From contig PUNG01000062.1 of the NCBI GenBank assembly GCA_003551675.1, forward strand, positions 1 to 57,300: a stretch of DNA of 57,300 nucleotides, read 5' to 3'. The position numbers and the translations under genes are program-made. The stretch is from Thermoplasmata archaeon (GTDB lineage: Archaea > Thermoplasmatota > Thermoplasmata > Halarchaeoplasmatales > Halarchaeoplasmataceae). Each line of letters starts with the position of its first letter. Position 1 is the first letter of the stretch. Positions 28,689 through 38,819 of this stretch are shown one piece after another. The notes beneath the pieces were generated by a model that did not search any database, had not been told where the DNA came from, and was given only the letters and a program-made list of their open reading frames with translations.

Positions 28689-29564
28689 TCATTCACTTTT
28701 TTTCTTTAAAAGATACCAATATTCCAGGACGATGACTACCACTGCACCGATCAGCGCGGGAAGTATTATCTCCCATGGAGACACGGCTTCACCGACCGCT
28801 TCACTCAACGGTTCTCTAAGGCCGCCCAGCATCAAGCCGAAGAGAAAGGCTATGGTCACCGAACGGGACCACTCTAAAAGGAATCCCAATATCTTTGCAA
28901 GACCGAACAGACCAACGAACCCTCCTGTCAGGAAGATAACCACAATAAAAATATCGAAGGAGTACAGCGCCTCTAACATGTACTCGTATTGGCCCAATAT
29001 TATCAATATATATGATCCAGAGATGCCTGGAAGTATCATAGAAACGATGGAGAACATACCTCCCAAAAATATCATCACGGGATGATGGATGTTGGAGATC
29101 TCCCGAAGACTCAATATCAAAGAGATGGTCAAAAAACCTATAAACGCAGAAAGAACCGCCCATATATCAACCTTATCTATGTACTTGTAGATGATGACGA
29201 CCGAACCAGATATGAGTCCAAAGAATAGTGCGTAGGTGGGGGCGGGAAACGTTTCGATGAGGTGGCTAAGTCCTCTTGCTATGCTTATAACGGCAAAAAG
29301 AGAGCCGAAGAAAAGAGCACCTAAAAACCAATACTCCACCTTTTCAAAACGCTCCTTCACGCCTTTGAAATCCAGCTTGATAAAAGCTATAGGTATATCT
29401 TTCGGGATCTCGTTTATGGCCAGTATCAACTTATCGTAGATGCCCATTATCAAAGCTACCGTTCCGCCCGATACACCTGGAACTATGTTGGCCGCACCCA
29501 TGAGTAGTCCAATCGTGAAATCTTTGATCACTCTCGTTATTTTCATAATCGTTGTTAAGCCCAA
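28689..29564 (-). CDS. DUF368 family polyprenyl-phosphate translocase-like membrane protein
   Basis: GLLMGAANIVPGVSGGTVALIMGIYDKLI and second SIVSMILPGISGSYILIILGQYE repeat. Confidence 0.9.
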   Translation of the reverse strand: MGLTTIMKITRVIKDFTIGLLMGAANIVPGVSGGTVALIMGIYDKLILAINEIPKDIPIAFIKLDFKGVKERFEKVEYWFLGALFFGSLFAVISIARGLSHLIETFPAPTYALFFGLISGSVVIIYKYIDKVDIWAVLSAFIGFLTISLILSLREISNIHHPVMIFLGGMFSIVSMILPGISGSYILIILGQYEYMLEALYSFDIFIVVIFLTGGFVGLFGLAKILGFLLEWSRSVTIAFLFGLMLGGLREPLSEAVGEAVSPWEIILPALIGAVVVIVLEYWYLLKKKSE

Positions 29565-29604
29565 GATACTTAGGTGTATATATTTTTCTATTCGCCTGGT
29601 GACC

Positions 29605-30804
29605 TCATCCTAAGAATGAGATCATGAGCGGTAGTACTATGAATAGACCTGTCCACGTCAGTATGTTGGAAAATATCCCTACGGATATAGGTCTGATAAG
29701 ATTGTTAGAGAGGAATTCGTTGATGGATCTAGATGACATGAGCTTTTGTACATCTTGGACCTTTGGTTTCCTTACCCTTGCTTCTACATATCCCGCTATC
29801 CATCCTGGGCCTATGAGCGTTAATGACATGAAGGGAGCTAAAAAGAAAGCTGTAAGTACGGATAGTATGTGTCCTTTTCCTATGAGTGCGCCGAGGGAAG
29901 CCATACCTCCCACCGCTACAAACCAATAAAGCCAAGCCCTCCATATGTTGAGCACGTCGGAAAATACGAAAAGATAGGTGGCTAAACTTATGAAAAAAAT
30001 CGGCGACGCGTACCGCAGCAATTTTTTATACACTTTTTTACCCACCACCTCCAAGTGTTCGTGTCCTGAGATGGTACCTTCTTTTTTCTCCTCCCACTTC
30101 AAACTAACCAGCTTATCTTTAACTTGCCGCATATTGCTTTTTGGGACGATAGCTAGGATCTTTCCTTCCTTGGATAAAGAGTAGATCTTTTTCGACATGT
30201 ATTCCAACCTTTCTCTTCTAGCCTTCTCCGCCATATCTGGAGAGAACTTGTCCAAGGTGCTCAAAACCCCTTCCACTATGTCGTCGTGTTTCTCCACCAC
30301 CTCCACGGACTTCGCTTTTTTTTCATCCGAAAAGGAGAGCATGGCTGACTTGAAGTACCAACCGACCCTCAAGGTCTCAACCGGCGACATGTCATGGATC
30401 GCTCTCTTCAGTGTCACGGTGATATCTCTGTCGATAAATTCAACATCTACCTCTAAGAAGTCGGCCACGTCCACCAATTCGGCTATGTGTGTTTCTGGTT
30501 CTAATTTCTTGAACTTTCTTAAGTTCTCTTTCACCGCCTCCACAAAGATCTGATACATCAGGGTCGCAGACTCTCCTCCTTTGTAAGATGAGAGCAAGGG
30601 CCTTTCTAACCACTCCTTTTTCTCCTCCAAAGTTTCGAAGCGCTTCTCACAAAGAGCCAAGCCGATGGATGTAGGTTCATACAGGTTTATAAGTTCGGTC
30701 AGATCCTCTTTGAGGTCCTCGCCTCCGATATAATCAACGCCTACTAGTATTATATCCTCGCGGAACACTTCTACATCCATGGAAACCTCGTTTAAATCCC
30801 TCAC
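29605..30804 (-). CDS. TraB/TIKI-like family membrane protein
   Basis: VGVDYIGGEDLKEDLTELINLYEPTSIGLALCEKRFE; C-terminal TM segments. Confidence 0.7.
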   Translation of the reverse strand: MRDLNEVSMDVEVFREDIILVGVDYIGGEDLKEDLTELINLYEPTSIGLALCEKRFETLEEKKEWLERPLLSSYKGGESATLMYQIFVEAVKENLRKFKKLEPETHIAELVDVADFLEVDVEFIDRDITVTLKRAIHDMSPVETLRVGWYFKSAMLSFSDEKKAKSVEVVEKHDDIVEGVLSTLDKFSPDMAEKARRERLEYMSKKIYSLSKEGKILAIVPKSNMRQVKDKLVSLKWEEKKEGTISGHEHLEVVGKKVYKKLLRYASPIFFISLATYLFVFSDVLNIWRAWLYWFVAVGGMASLGALIGKGHILSVLTAFFLAPFMSLTLIGPGWIAGYVEARVRKPKVQDVQKLMSSRSINEFLSNNLIRPISVGIFSNILTWTGLFIVLPLMISFLG

Positions 30805-30874
30805 AGTATTACTAAAACTTTTTTACCCTCGAGTGAAATAACCTCAAAGCGGTGATTATCACTCATAACCTGTT

Positions 30875-31468
30875 TCAATACCCGTATCGAAAAACATTCC
30901 TGTTCATGACGATCAGTATCAGAGCCAAGGAGGATATGAAGAGGGTGATGAGCAGATAAAATACGGGAGGCAAAGCACCCAATGCTAAAAATCCTTTGTC
31001 ATAATTCAGGCCGCCCCACAAAAATGAGTTCAATATGGCGAAGATACATCCCGTTAACGATACTGCGAAAGACTTCCCTCTATACGTGTGCCACGCTCCA
31101 AGAGTCAATATCATGGTGAATACCGTCCCTCCAAGTGCGATCCCTCCGCGGAGTTCCGTGACTCCTTCCAACAAAAAAACTGAGACGATACCTAAAGAAA
31201 AAAGGAACAAGCTGAAAAGGAGAAGCCCTCCACCGATCTTCAACTGTTTTCTACTACCACCACGAAGTCTTAGGTACGGATAAAGACCGCTGTAAAGTTC
31301 CCAATAATACTCGGCCTTTCTCGTTCTGGATCCATCCCATACATCCCTGTAATTCAATCTGCAATAAGGACAGACCACTTCAGCATATCCCCCTCTTCTT
31401 TTTTCCTCTTCCACATAGAACTGTCCTCTGCATCGGGGACAGTGCGTGAATAGATGTTTCATCGTCAT
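30875..31468 (-). CDS. Zinc-ribbon membrane protein
   Basis: HCPRCRGQFYVEEEKRRGGYAEVVCPYC followed by several TM helices. Confidence 0.7.
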   Translation of the reverse strand: MTMKHLFTHCPRCRGQFYVEEEKRRGGYAEVVCPYCRLNYRDVWDGSRTRKAEYYWELYSGLYPYLRLRGGSRKQLKIGGGLLLFSLFLFSLGIVSVFLLEGVTELRGGIALGGTVFTMILTLGAWHTYRGKSFAVSLTGCIFAILNSFLWGGLNYDKGFLALGALPPVFYLLITLFISSLALILIVMNRNVFRYGY

Positions 31469-31569
31469 AGTATATCTATGAAAGCAATAAGAGTTTTTTG
31501 GACACTCGTGACGAGATCTAGGTTTTAGGGAGAAAACATATTTATCAGATTGGAGGATTAAGTTATGCA

Positions 31570-33228
31570 TTGTCATCGAAAATCGAATTACCCGAAGGAC
31601 TAACGGCACAAGAAGCCGAGGGTTCCGGGGCCCTTCAACCCCTGCTGGACAAGCTGAAGAGGTATTCTTTTCAAGGGTATCTTAAACTGAGAGTCCAGGG
31701 TGAGTGTGAAGGCTATCTCATATTGAAGAAAGGGCTCCCTCGGAATGCGTTATACCATGATCTAGTTGAAGATAAAGTTAAAAAAGGTATCATCGCACTA
31801 CAGGATATCCACACTTTAGATTCAAACGACGACCTCCAGATAACGGTCCACACGGATATAGATGTGGACAAACTCATTGAAGAAGTCGGAGGGAAACTCC
31901 CCGCCCGTGGTTCGAAGAAAAGTACTAAACCCCCTCCTTCAAAAAAATCAAGCGATACGTTTTTACATGCCATCGAACGATCAGGAGATGATCTGAAAGG
32001 CCTGCCGGAAGATATCCTGGAAGAGTTCCCTCCTCGATACACATTTAAAAACTTCATAGTAGGCCCCAATAATAGATTTGCATATGCCGCCGCCTTGTCC
32101 GTGGCGGGAAAACCGGGCCGAAGCTACAATCCTCTTTTCATCACCAGTAAAACCGGGCTGGGAAAAACACACCTTCTTAAAGCCATCGGCCGAACACATC
32201 TTGTGGATGATAAAGATAGAAAAGTCAGGTACGTTGTGACCTCTAGATTGATAGATGAGATAAAAGAGCACAAAAGGAAAAATAAGATGTCCGAACTCAG
32301 AAAGAAATATCTCGATACGGATACATTGCTCTTGGACGGCGTGCAGTCCTTGGCTAATAAAGAACAGATTCAAGAGGATATCTTTAATATATTTTCAGAA
32401 CTCCAGGAGAGGGGAAGCCAGATCGTACTATCGTCGGATCGAATACCAGAGGAGATCCCCGAGATCGAGGAAAAACTCATATCGAGATTTAGGTCGGGTC
32501 TAGTGGTGGATATATTGGCCCCTGGCTACCAGACCAGGAAGATCATCATCGAGCACGCGGCTGAAGAGCAGGGACTAGATCTACCTGAAGATGTGATAAT
32601 TTACATGGCGAAAAAGATCAAAGGTAACGTCAACACCATCAAAGGGGCTTTGAACAGAGTTAGCGCTTACTCGTCGCTCATGGACAAGCCCATCTCTTTG
32701 GAAAACATAGAAGGCGTTCTCACCAGGTATATCGATAAAGAAGTAGGTACCGGCGACGCTCTGAAACCACAATTCAAACCCGGTAGGAGTTACATAATAG
32801 AAGAAGAGACCACTCCTTTGGAGGGCCTAAGACTGGTGGACGAGATGTCGCCGAAAAAAAATAAGTTCATCATATCTAGGATGAATCCTGAACAGATAAA
32901 AGAAGATTACGAACTCATAAACTCCGAGGTAGCATGGCTCACCGATAAAAAGAGCGAGGAGCAGAAAACCGTACCACCGAATTTAGAACGATTGAGTTGG
33001 ATGTTAGAAGAGCAGATCAAAAAGACGGACGTGGTCTTCATCGACGGTTTGGAGTACTTGATCAGCAACACTAATTTTGATGCGGCCATCCAATTCATAA
33101 GACATATCGTGGACGTGGTCTCAGAGAGTGAAACCATCTTCTTGGTCATAGTCAATCCCCGGGCGTTGGAAAGCAAGCAGATCTACATATTGGAGAGAGA
33201 GATGGACGTTATCTCATACATCAGTTAA
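31570..33228 (+). CDS. Chimeric protein: N-terminal DUF2226-like domain, bacterial DnaA-type AAA+ domain, C-terminal DUF835-like domain
   Basis: YTFKNFIVGPNNRFAYAAALSVAGKPGRSYNPLFITSKTGLGKTHLLKAIG..LSSDRIPEEIPEIEEKLISRFRSGLVVDI..VNTIKGALNRVSAYS closely parallels bacterial DnaA domain III; C-term GRSYIIEEETTPLEGLRLVDEMS..DVVFIDGLEYLISN is DUF835-like. TTG start. Confidence 0.88.
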   Translation: MSSKIELPEGLTAQEAEGSGALQPLLDKLKRYSFQGYLKLRVQGECEGYLILKKGLPRNALYHDLVEDKVKKGIIALQDIHTLDSNDDLQITVHTDIDVDKLIEEVGGKLPARGSKKSTKPPPSKKSSDTFLHAIERSGDDLKGLPEDILEEFPPRYTFKNFIVGPNNRFAYAAALSVAGKPGRSYNPLFITSKTGLGKTHLLKAIGRTHLVDDKDRKVRYVVTSRLIDEIKEHKRKNKMSELRKKYLDTDTLLLDGVQSLANKEQIQEDIFNIFSELQERGSQIVLSSDRIPEEIPEIEEKLISRFRSGLVVDILAPGYQTRKIIIEHAAEEQGLDLPEDVIIYMAKKIKGNVNTIKGALNRVSAYSSLMDKPISLENIEGVLTRYIDKEVGTGDALKPQFKPGRSYIIEEETTPLEGLRLVDEMSPKKNKFIISRMNPEQIKEDYELINSEVAWLTDKKSEEQKTVPPNLERLSWMLEEQIKKTDVVFIDGLEYLISNTNFDAAIQFIRHIVDVVSESETIFLVIVNPRALESKQIYILEREMDVISYIS

Positions 33229-33232
33229 AAAA

Positions 33233-33817
33233 TCATTCTTCATCGTTTTCTTCTTTTTTTTCCGGATCGCTGGTCAGATGGTCTAGTAGAGGCCTGCTTC
33301 GAGAAGTTACGTCTATCTGTGGGTCCGGTACATGGAGGTTGACGTTTTCACATCTTCTGCAGATCAGGGCGACGGCATACTTGTCTTCGTGGCCGCAGGA
33401 GGGGCACTGGAAAGTTTTTGGCAGGAGCGTAGAGTCCATGATCTTGATCTCCAGTTGTGATAATCTGCTGCCCAATAGACCGATCTGGGTTGCAAGTTTG
33501 TCTTGCATGGACCTCTTACTTTTTTTTCCCTCGCTTATGATGGATCGATATTTTTGAAATAGGACTTCGGCCTTATCGGCCTCACAAAAACCGGATTTTA
33601 CCATGTCTTCGGGTTTTTCCCCCTCTTCGAACATCCGAAATGCCTTGGACTCTAACGCCAAGGTCTTCAACCGTTTTGACATCTCAGGATCACCCATGAT
33701 GTGCTTTTGTATGTCTTCAAGGGGCTTGTCCAATTCGTCCGCTATCTCCTTTAATGAAAAACCCTTCTCTGAAAGCTCCACAAGCCTTTCCGATTTATCT
33801 TCGATGTCTGTACCCAT
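33233..33817 (-). CDS. HTH-like / C-terminal zinc-ribbon protein, unknown function
   Basis: RLVELSEKGFSLKEIADELDKPLEDIQKHI (HTH-like) and CPSCGHEDKYAVALICRRC. Confidence 0.75.
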   Translation of the reverse strand: MGTDIEDKSERLVELSEKGFSLKEIADELDKPLEDIQKHIMGDPEMSKRLKTLALESKAFRMFEEGEKPEDMVKSGFCEADKAEVLFQKYRSIISEGKKSKRSMQDKLATQIGLLGSRLSQLEIKIMDSTLLPKTFQCPSCGHEDKYAVALICRRCENVNLHVPDPQIDVTSRSRPLLDHLTSDPEKKEENDEE

Positions 33818-33868
33818 CGTTTATGGTAAATGTATCTTTTTACTTAAAATTATTGCTAAGGTGTGAGC

Positions 33869-34693
33869 TCAAAATAGATCGAGAGATATGTCCAAAGAAC
33901 TTATCTGATGGGTCAAAGCACCTATGGATATTACATCGACTCCAGTGGCTGCTACCTCTTTTATGTTGTGGATATCTATACCTCCGGAAGCTTCGACTAC
34001 CGCTTCGTCTCCTATGATCCTTACGGCTTCCTTCATCTCATCCATGGACATATTATCCAACATGACGATGTCTACATCGACTCTAATAGCCTTTTTAACA
34101 TCTTCAACGGATTCCACTTCCACCTCTATCTTCAAGGTGTGTTCATGGCCGACCCTAGCAACAGCTTCTTCTATGCCGCCGGCGGAGCGGATATGATTGT
34201 CTTTGATGAGCACGGCGTCGTAAAGTCCCATCCTGTGGTTGTATCCTCCACCTATCTTTACGGCGTACTTTTCTAAAATACGAAGGTTTGGCGTGGTCTT
34301 TCGAGTGTCAACCACCTTTACATCGTAATCCTCGACTTCCTTGACGTACCTTCTCGTTTTAGTTGCGATCCCGGACAACCTTTGAAGAAAGTTCAAAGCC
34401 AGCCGTTCCCCTTTCAATATACTGGCGGACCTTCCTGATACTTCCGCCACCACTTCACCGGGTCTTATGGTCTGTCCCTCTTTTTTTAAAGCTTGAAAAT
34501 TCACGCCGTCATCGATCTCTTTGAAAACGAGTTCAGCCACTGGTAGGCCCGCTAAAACGCCGTTTTCTTTGAACTTTATTTTGCCTGAAGATCTTTCCTC
34601 ATCCTCTACCACGCTTTCCGTGGTTATATCTCCTGTACCTATATCTTCTTCTATGGCCTGGGTGACTATTTTTCTTATCTTGAATTCGTCCAT
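33869..34693 (-). CDS. nadC: Nicotinate-nucleotide diphosphorylase (carboxylating)
   Basis: EDIGTGDITTESV, ALNFLQRLSGIAT, VVDTRKTTPNLRILEKYAVKIGGGYNHRMGLYDAVLIKDNH. Confidence 0.97.
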   Translation of the reverse strand: MDEFKIRKIVTQAIEEDIGTGDITTESVVEDEERSSGKIKFKENGVLAGLPVAELVFKEIDDGVNFQALKKEGQTIRPGEVVAEVSGRSASILKGERLALNFLQRLSGIATKTRRYVKEVEDYDVKVVDTRKTTPNLRILEKYAVKIGGGYNHRMGLYDAVLIKDNHIRSAGGIEEAVARVGHEHTLKIEVEVESVEDVKKAIRVDVDIVMLDNMSMDEMKEAVRIIGDEAVVEASGGIDIHNIKEVAATGVDVISIGALTHQISSLDISLDLF

Positions 34694-34694
34694 C

Positions 34695-36278
34695 TTAACT
34701 ACCCTCTTCTTTATTTAAAACAACATGTTTATTTTTCCATGCTTCTTTTTTATAGGGATGGTCTGATCTGTAGTGGGTTCCTCTACTTTCTTCCCTCAGT
34801 AAAGCCGACCTAGATATCAAAAGCCCGACGGTCAACATATTTTTCACTTCATGATCGTCTGTATTCCATCCATCTACATCCTCGGCGGCCTTCAATTTTC
34901 TTTCCAACCACCTGATGAGTTTTGAGAGACCTTTTCTTTCCCTTTTGATCCCTGCATATCGCATCATGTTATCCCCTACCTCTTTTTTCAATGTTTCCAT
35001 CTTTGGCTCCTTTATACCTAAGGAAGGAGTATCCAAATCTTCGGGATAACGATGGTCATGGTTCTTCTTAAAACCTTCCCTTTTTATTTTTTCGTATATC
35101 CTGTGCCCAAAAACGATACCTTCCAGCAGTGAATTGCTAGCAAGGCGGTTGGCACCGTGGACACCGGCACAGGCGGTTTCCCCGCATGCGTAAAGGTTGT
35201 TCATGCTTGTTTGCCCGTACAGGTCCGTCTCGACACCTCCTATCATGTAGTGCGCCGATGGTGCAACGGGGATCCATCGTTGGGTCGGGTCTATCCCTCT
35301 TTCGTTTAATTTTTTGAAGATGTTTGGGAACCTACCTTCTAGATATTTTGGAGAAAGGTGCGTGACGTCTAACCAAACATGCTCTTTTCCGAATTTCTCA
35401 GCCTCTTCGATTATGGCCCTGGCCACAACGTCACGAGGAGCCAGTTCTGCATCTTCATGGTGATCTTTCATGAAGCGCTCACCGTCTTCGTTCCTCAAGA
35501 AACCTCCTTCACCTCTCACCGTTTCCGAAATAAGGAAGGGATCACCTTTTGGATCGTACAGAGCGGTGGGATGGAACTGTATAAATTCCATATCTCTTAT
35601 GTTAGCGCCGGCCCTATAGGCTACTGCCACTCCGTCTCCCGTAGTGACTTCTGGATTCGTAGTGTTCTCGTAAACCATACCGCATCCTCCCGTGGCCAAG
35701 ATGCCGTACACGGCGTGGTAAAACAGAAGTTCGGAAGCGTTTTTATCCCAGCACAGAGCACCTGCGAAGGAATCTTCATGGACCAGTAGGTCTACTAAGA
35801 ACGTTCTTTCATGCAGTTCTACATTTTCTAGAGCGATTATATGTTCGGTCAAAGATTCCCTGATCTCCTCACCCGTGGCATCGCCTCTTGCATGGAGTAC
35901 CCTTCTTCGACTATGTGCCCCCTCTTTGGCAAGGTCTAGTTCACCTTCAATATAATCAAAACGGGTGCCCAGCTCGATGAGCTCTTTTACTCTGTCAGGA
36001 CCTTCCTTTACCAAAGTACGAACGGCTTCTTCGTCGCAGAAATCATCACCTGCATCGAGCGTGTCCTTCATGTGTAAGTCCCAAGAATCTCCCTTATCTA
36101 GTACGGCCGCGATACCTCCTTGAGCATACTGGGTGCTGCTCTCTTTTTTTTCTCCTTTAGTTATAACGATCACGTTTCCCAGAGTGCTGAGTTTCATGGC
36201 GGTGTACAAGCCGGCGATACCACTGCCGACTATCAAAAAATCGGTATTTATATTCTCATCTACCAGATCATCTTTCAT
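34695..36278 (-). CDS. nadB: L-aspartate oxidase
   Basis: FLIVGSGIAGLYTAMKL, STQYAQGGIAAVLDKGDS, EFIQFHPTALYDPKGDPFLISE, APSAHYMIGGVETDLYGQTSMNNLYACGE. Confidence 0.97.
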   Translation of the reverse strand: MKDDLVDENINTDFLIVGSGIAGLYTAMKLSTLGNVIVITKGEKKESSTQYAQGGIAAVLDKGDSWDLHMKDTLDAGDDFCDEEAVRTLVKEGPDRVKELIELGTRFDYIEGELDLAKEGAHSRRRVLHARGDATGEEIRESLTEHIIALENVELHERTFLVDLLVHEDSFAGALCWDKNASELLFYHAVYGILATGGCGMVYENTTNPEVTTGDGVAVAYRAGANIRDMEFIQFHPTALYDPKGDPFLISETVRGEGGFLRNEDGERFMKDHHEDAELAPRDVVARAIIEEAEKFGKEHVWLDVTHLSPKYLEGRFPNIFKKLNERGIDPTQRWIPVAPSAHYMIGGVETDLYGQTSMNNLYACGETACAGVHGANRLASNSLLEGIVFGHRIYEKIKREGFKKNHDHRYPEDLDTPSLGIKEPKMETLKKEVGDNMMRYAGIKRERKGLSKLIRWLERKLKAAEDVDGWNTDDHEVKNMLTVGLLISRSALLREESRGTHYRSDHPYKKEAWKNKHVVLNKEEGS

Positions 36279-37207
36279 TTTCCTCTTCCTATCTCGACCA
36301 TCCTTTGTAAAGGTTTTTTGGCTTTGATCGCGATATTCTCATCCACCTTTATGACGGGTTCAAGATTTTCCAAAGAATGGATCATTTTTTCCATGGTTAT
36401 CTTCTTCATGTTCTGGCAGACCGGGTTTCCGGGGAAGTGATATTCTTTACCCGGTGCTTCCTTTTTCAATCGATGCCCCATCTCCCTTTCGGTGCCGATT
36501 ATCATGTGTTTAGCACGGGACTGTTTTGCTCTTTTTAGTATCCCCGCGGTGGATTCGACGTGATCTGCCATATCTACTACCTTTGGATCACATTCAGGGT
36601 GTACTACTACTTCGGCTTCAGGAAATTTTTTCAACAGGTCTTTCACATGAGATGGTTTGATGTTGTCGTGGGTACCGCAGAAGCCTTCCCATATGTCAAT
36701 TTCTTTGTCTTCGACGAACCGTTTTATGTAGTCTCCTAGATTCCTGTCTGGTAAAAAAAGGACCTTGGTACTGTCCACGCTCTTGACCACTTTCACGGCG
36801 TTAGACGAGGTACAGCATATATCGGATTTTGCCTTGGTTTCAACATTGGTGTTAACGTATGATACCACGGAGGTGTCAGGATTTTCTTTCCTGTACCGTT
36901 CAAGTTCCTCCTGATCCACCATCTTTGCCATGGGACAGGTAGCTTTGGGCTCGGGATGAATGATATCTTTGTCAGGGTTGAGTATTACGGCGGAGTCCAC
37001 CATAAAATCTACGCCGCAGAAGATCACATTTGATACGTCTAACTCGGCAACTTTTTTAGCCAACCCGAACGAGTCTCCGACATAATCAGCAATATCTTGG
37101 ATCGCCCCTATCTGGTAGTTGTGGGCGACTATAACGGCGTGGTTTTTTTCCTTCAACTCCTCTATCTTATCTTTCAAGGCCATCGATTTCTCCATATATA
37201 ACTCCAT
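36275..37207 (-). CDS. nadA: Quinolinate synthase
   Basis: VIVAHNYQIGAIQDIADYVGDSFGLAKK, DICCTSSNAVKVV, PECDPKVVDMADHVESTAGIL. Confidence 0.97.
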   Translation of the reverse strand: MELYMEKSMALKDKIEELKEKNHAVIVAHNYQIGAIQDIADYVGDSFGLAKKVAELDVSNVIFCGVDFMVDSAVILNPDKDIIHPEPKATCPMAKMVDQEELERYRKENPDTSVVSYVNTNVETKAKSDICCTSSNAVKVVKSVDSTKVLFLPDRNLGDYIKRFVEDKEIDIWEGFCGTHDNIKPSHVKDLLKKFPEAEVVVHPECDPKVVDMADHVESTAGILKRAKQSRAKHMIIGTEREMGHRLKKEAPGKEYHFPGNPVCQNMKKITMEKMIHSLENLEPVIKVDENIAIKAKKPLQRMVEIGRGK

Positions 37208-37286
37208 TATAAGTTTTTACCCCTGAGTCACGGAAGAAAAACTATACATGTAAGAAGACTATAGGGAAGAAAAAGGTGATGAGCAA

Positions 37287-38057
37287 ATGGAAGCTTTCAA
37301 AGTAGCGGTAGTCCAATACGATCCGGCTTCGGATGATAAGGAAAAGAATATTGAAAAGGCTGCAGAAAAGGTGAAAAAGGCTTCTCGACAAGGTGCTAAA
37401 TTCGTGGTACTGCCCGAATACTTTTCCATAGGTGGTGGTTCCGATGGATGTGACGTCCTTGCAGAGCCAGTTCCCGGCTACACGGTAGAAAGATTGATGG
37501 ACATCTCTAAAAATAACGGTGTGTATATCTGTGGCTCCATGCTCGAGGGAACAGAGGACCATGTATACAATACGGCGATTTTCACAAGTCCCGACGGAGA
37601 ACTTATAGCCACCTATCGAAAGATGCACCTTTTCATGGACGAACAGGATAATATATGTGCTGGAGACGAGACCGTGGTGGTTGAAACGGAATACGGTAAG
37701 ATAGGTCTGATGATATGCTATGATGCGATATTTCCTGAAGTTGCTAGAGACCTCGGATCCAAGGGCGCCGAACTCATATTGGTACCATCAAATTGGCCCG
37801 ACCCTTTCAAACCACAGTGGCAGTTAGCGACCAGCGCCAGGGCGTTGGACAATCAAGTATGGCTAGCGGCTGCGAACTGTATAGGTGCTGACGACAAATT
37901 CACTTACTTTGGAAATAGCCGTATAGTAGCACCCACCGGTGTTCCTGTGGATGAGTGCGGAGACGAAGAAGAAATATCGATCTCCACCGTACGTATGGAC
38001 ACAATAGATGAGTTCAAGGAGACGGTGAATTTTTTGGAAGAACGACGCCCACCTTAG
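37287..38057 (+). CDS. Carbon-nitrogen hydrolase (nitrilase superfamily)
   Basis: FVVLPEYF, RKMHLF, GLMICYDAIFPEVAR: Glu-Lys-Cys triad. Confidence 0.95.
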   Translation: MEAFKVAVVQYDPASDDKEKNIEKAAEKVKKASRQGAKFVVLPEYFSIGGGSDGCDVLAEPVPGYTVERLMDISKNNGVYICGSMLEGTEDHVYNTAIFTSPDGELIATYRKMHLFMDEQDNICAGDETVVVETEYGKIGLMICYDAIFPEVARDLGSKGAELILVPSNWPDPFKPQWQLATSARALDNQVWLAAANCIGADDKFTYFGNSRIVAPTGVPVDECGDEEEISISTVRMDTIDEFKETVNFLEERRPP

Positions 38058-38126
38058 TTACCTGTAAAACGGTCACAATCTATAAGTAGTCAATCGGCAT
38101 CATGGTTAAAAGAACGAGGCACAATA

Positions 38127-38282
38127 ATGGATGTAAAAATCCACGTGAAGATAGATAAGCAGGACGAATCCATCGGCATAGGCGATATCCAGGATATGAT
38201 CAAAAAAATCCAGGAGGAGAATCCCGATAGAGAGGTCTTCTTCGACGGGGACGAATACGCCATATGCAGTAGAAAGAGATGA
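38127..38282 (+). CDS. Small hypothetical protein (51 aa)
   Basis: Read directly: MDVKIHVKIDKQDESIGIGDIQDMIKKIQEENPDREVFFDGDEYAICSRKR*; fills the gap between CDSs; below the ORF-track cutoff. Confidence 0.55.
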   Translation: MDVKIHVKIDKQDESIGIGDIQDMIKKIQEENPDREVFFDGDEYAICSRKR

Positions 38283-38341
38283 GTGACGAGCTATCTTTGA
38301 TTCGGAACGAAAATTAAAAATACCCTTATTGTTATGTTGGT

Positions 38342-38794
38342 ATGATGACATGGGGAATCGTGTTGATAGCAGTGGGGATAATCTTGTTTATCATGGAGGC
38401 GGCAGAACCGGGCTTTTTTATAGCTATACCTGCGGGTGTTCTGATCACCCTGGGATTTATAATCATAGCGGTTCCGGACTTCGATCTACTCTCATTATGG
38501 ACGCCGCTGATCGTGGCGCTGGTGGTTTTACCTATGATGTTCCTTTCCATGAGGTATTATCAGTATATTTCTCCTCCCTCTAAACCTACCACGACCATGA
38601 CCACGTCTTTGGAAGGTAAGGAAGGCATCGTGATCAAAGAGATCAAACCAGGTGAGATCTCGGGAAAAGTAAAAGTTGGTGACGAGATCGGCGGAGGATG
38701 GAGCGCTACGGCCGATGAAAAGATCGAAGAGGGAGCGAGAGTAAGAGTTAAAAAATCTAAAGGAGTACATGTGGTCGTGGAAAGATTGAATTGA
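38342..38794 (+). CDS. NfeD-like membrane protein
   Basis: TM hairpin plus C-terminal OB-like domain GKEGIVIKEIKPGEISGKVKVGDEIGGGWSATADEKIEEGARVRV; precedes SPFH gene. Confidence 0.9.
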   Translation: MMTWGIVLIAVGIILFIMEAAEPGFFIAIPAGVLITLGFIIIAVPDFDLLSLWTPLIVALVVLPMMFLSMRYYQYISPPSKPTTTMTTSLEGKEGIVIKEIKPGEISGKVKVGDEIGGGWSATADEKIEEGARVRVKKSKGVHVVVERLN

Positions 38795-38819
38795 TCTGGT
38801 TGATAATGGAGGAAAAAGA

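Noticed and set aside
31570-33228. Calling the DnaA-like gene a replication initiator or marking an origin
   Set aside because: No DnaA domain IV, altered ATPase motifs, and no cluster of DnaA-box-like repeats or AT-rich DUE noticed nearby.
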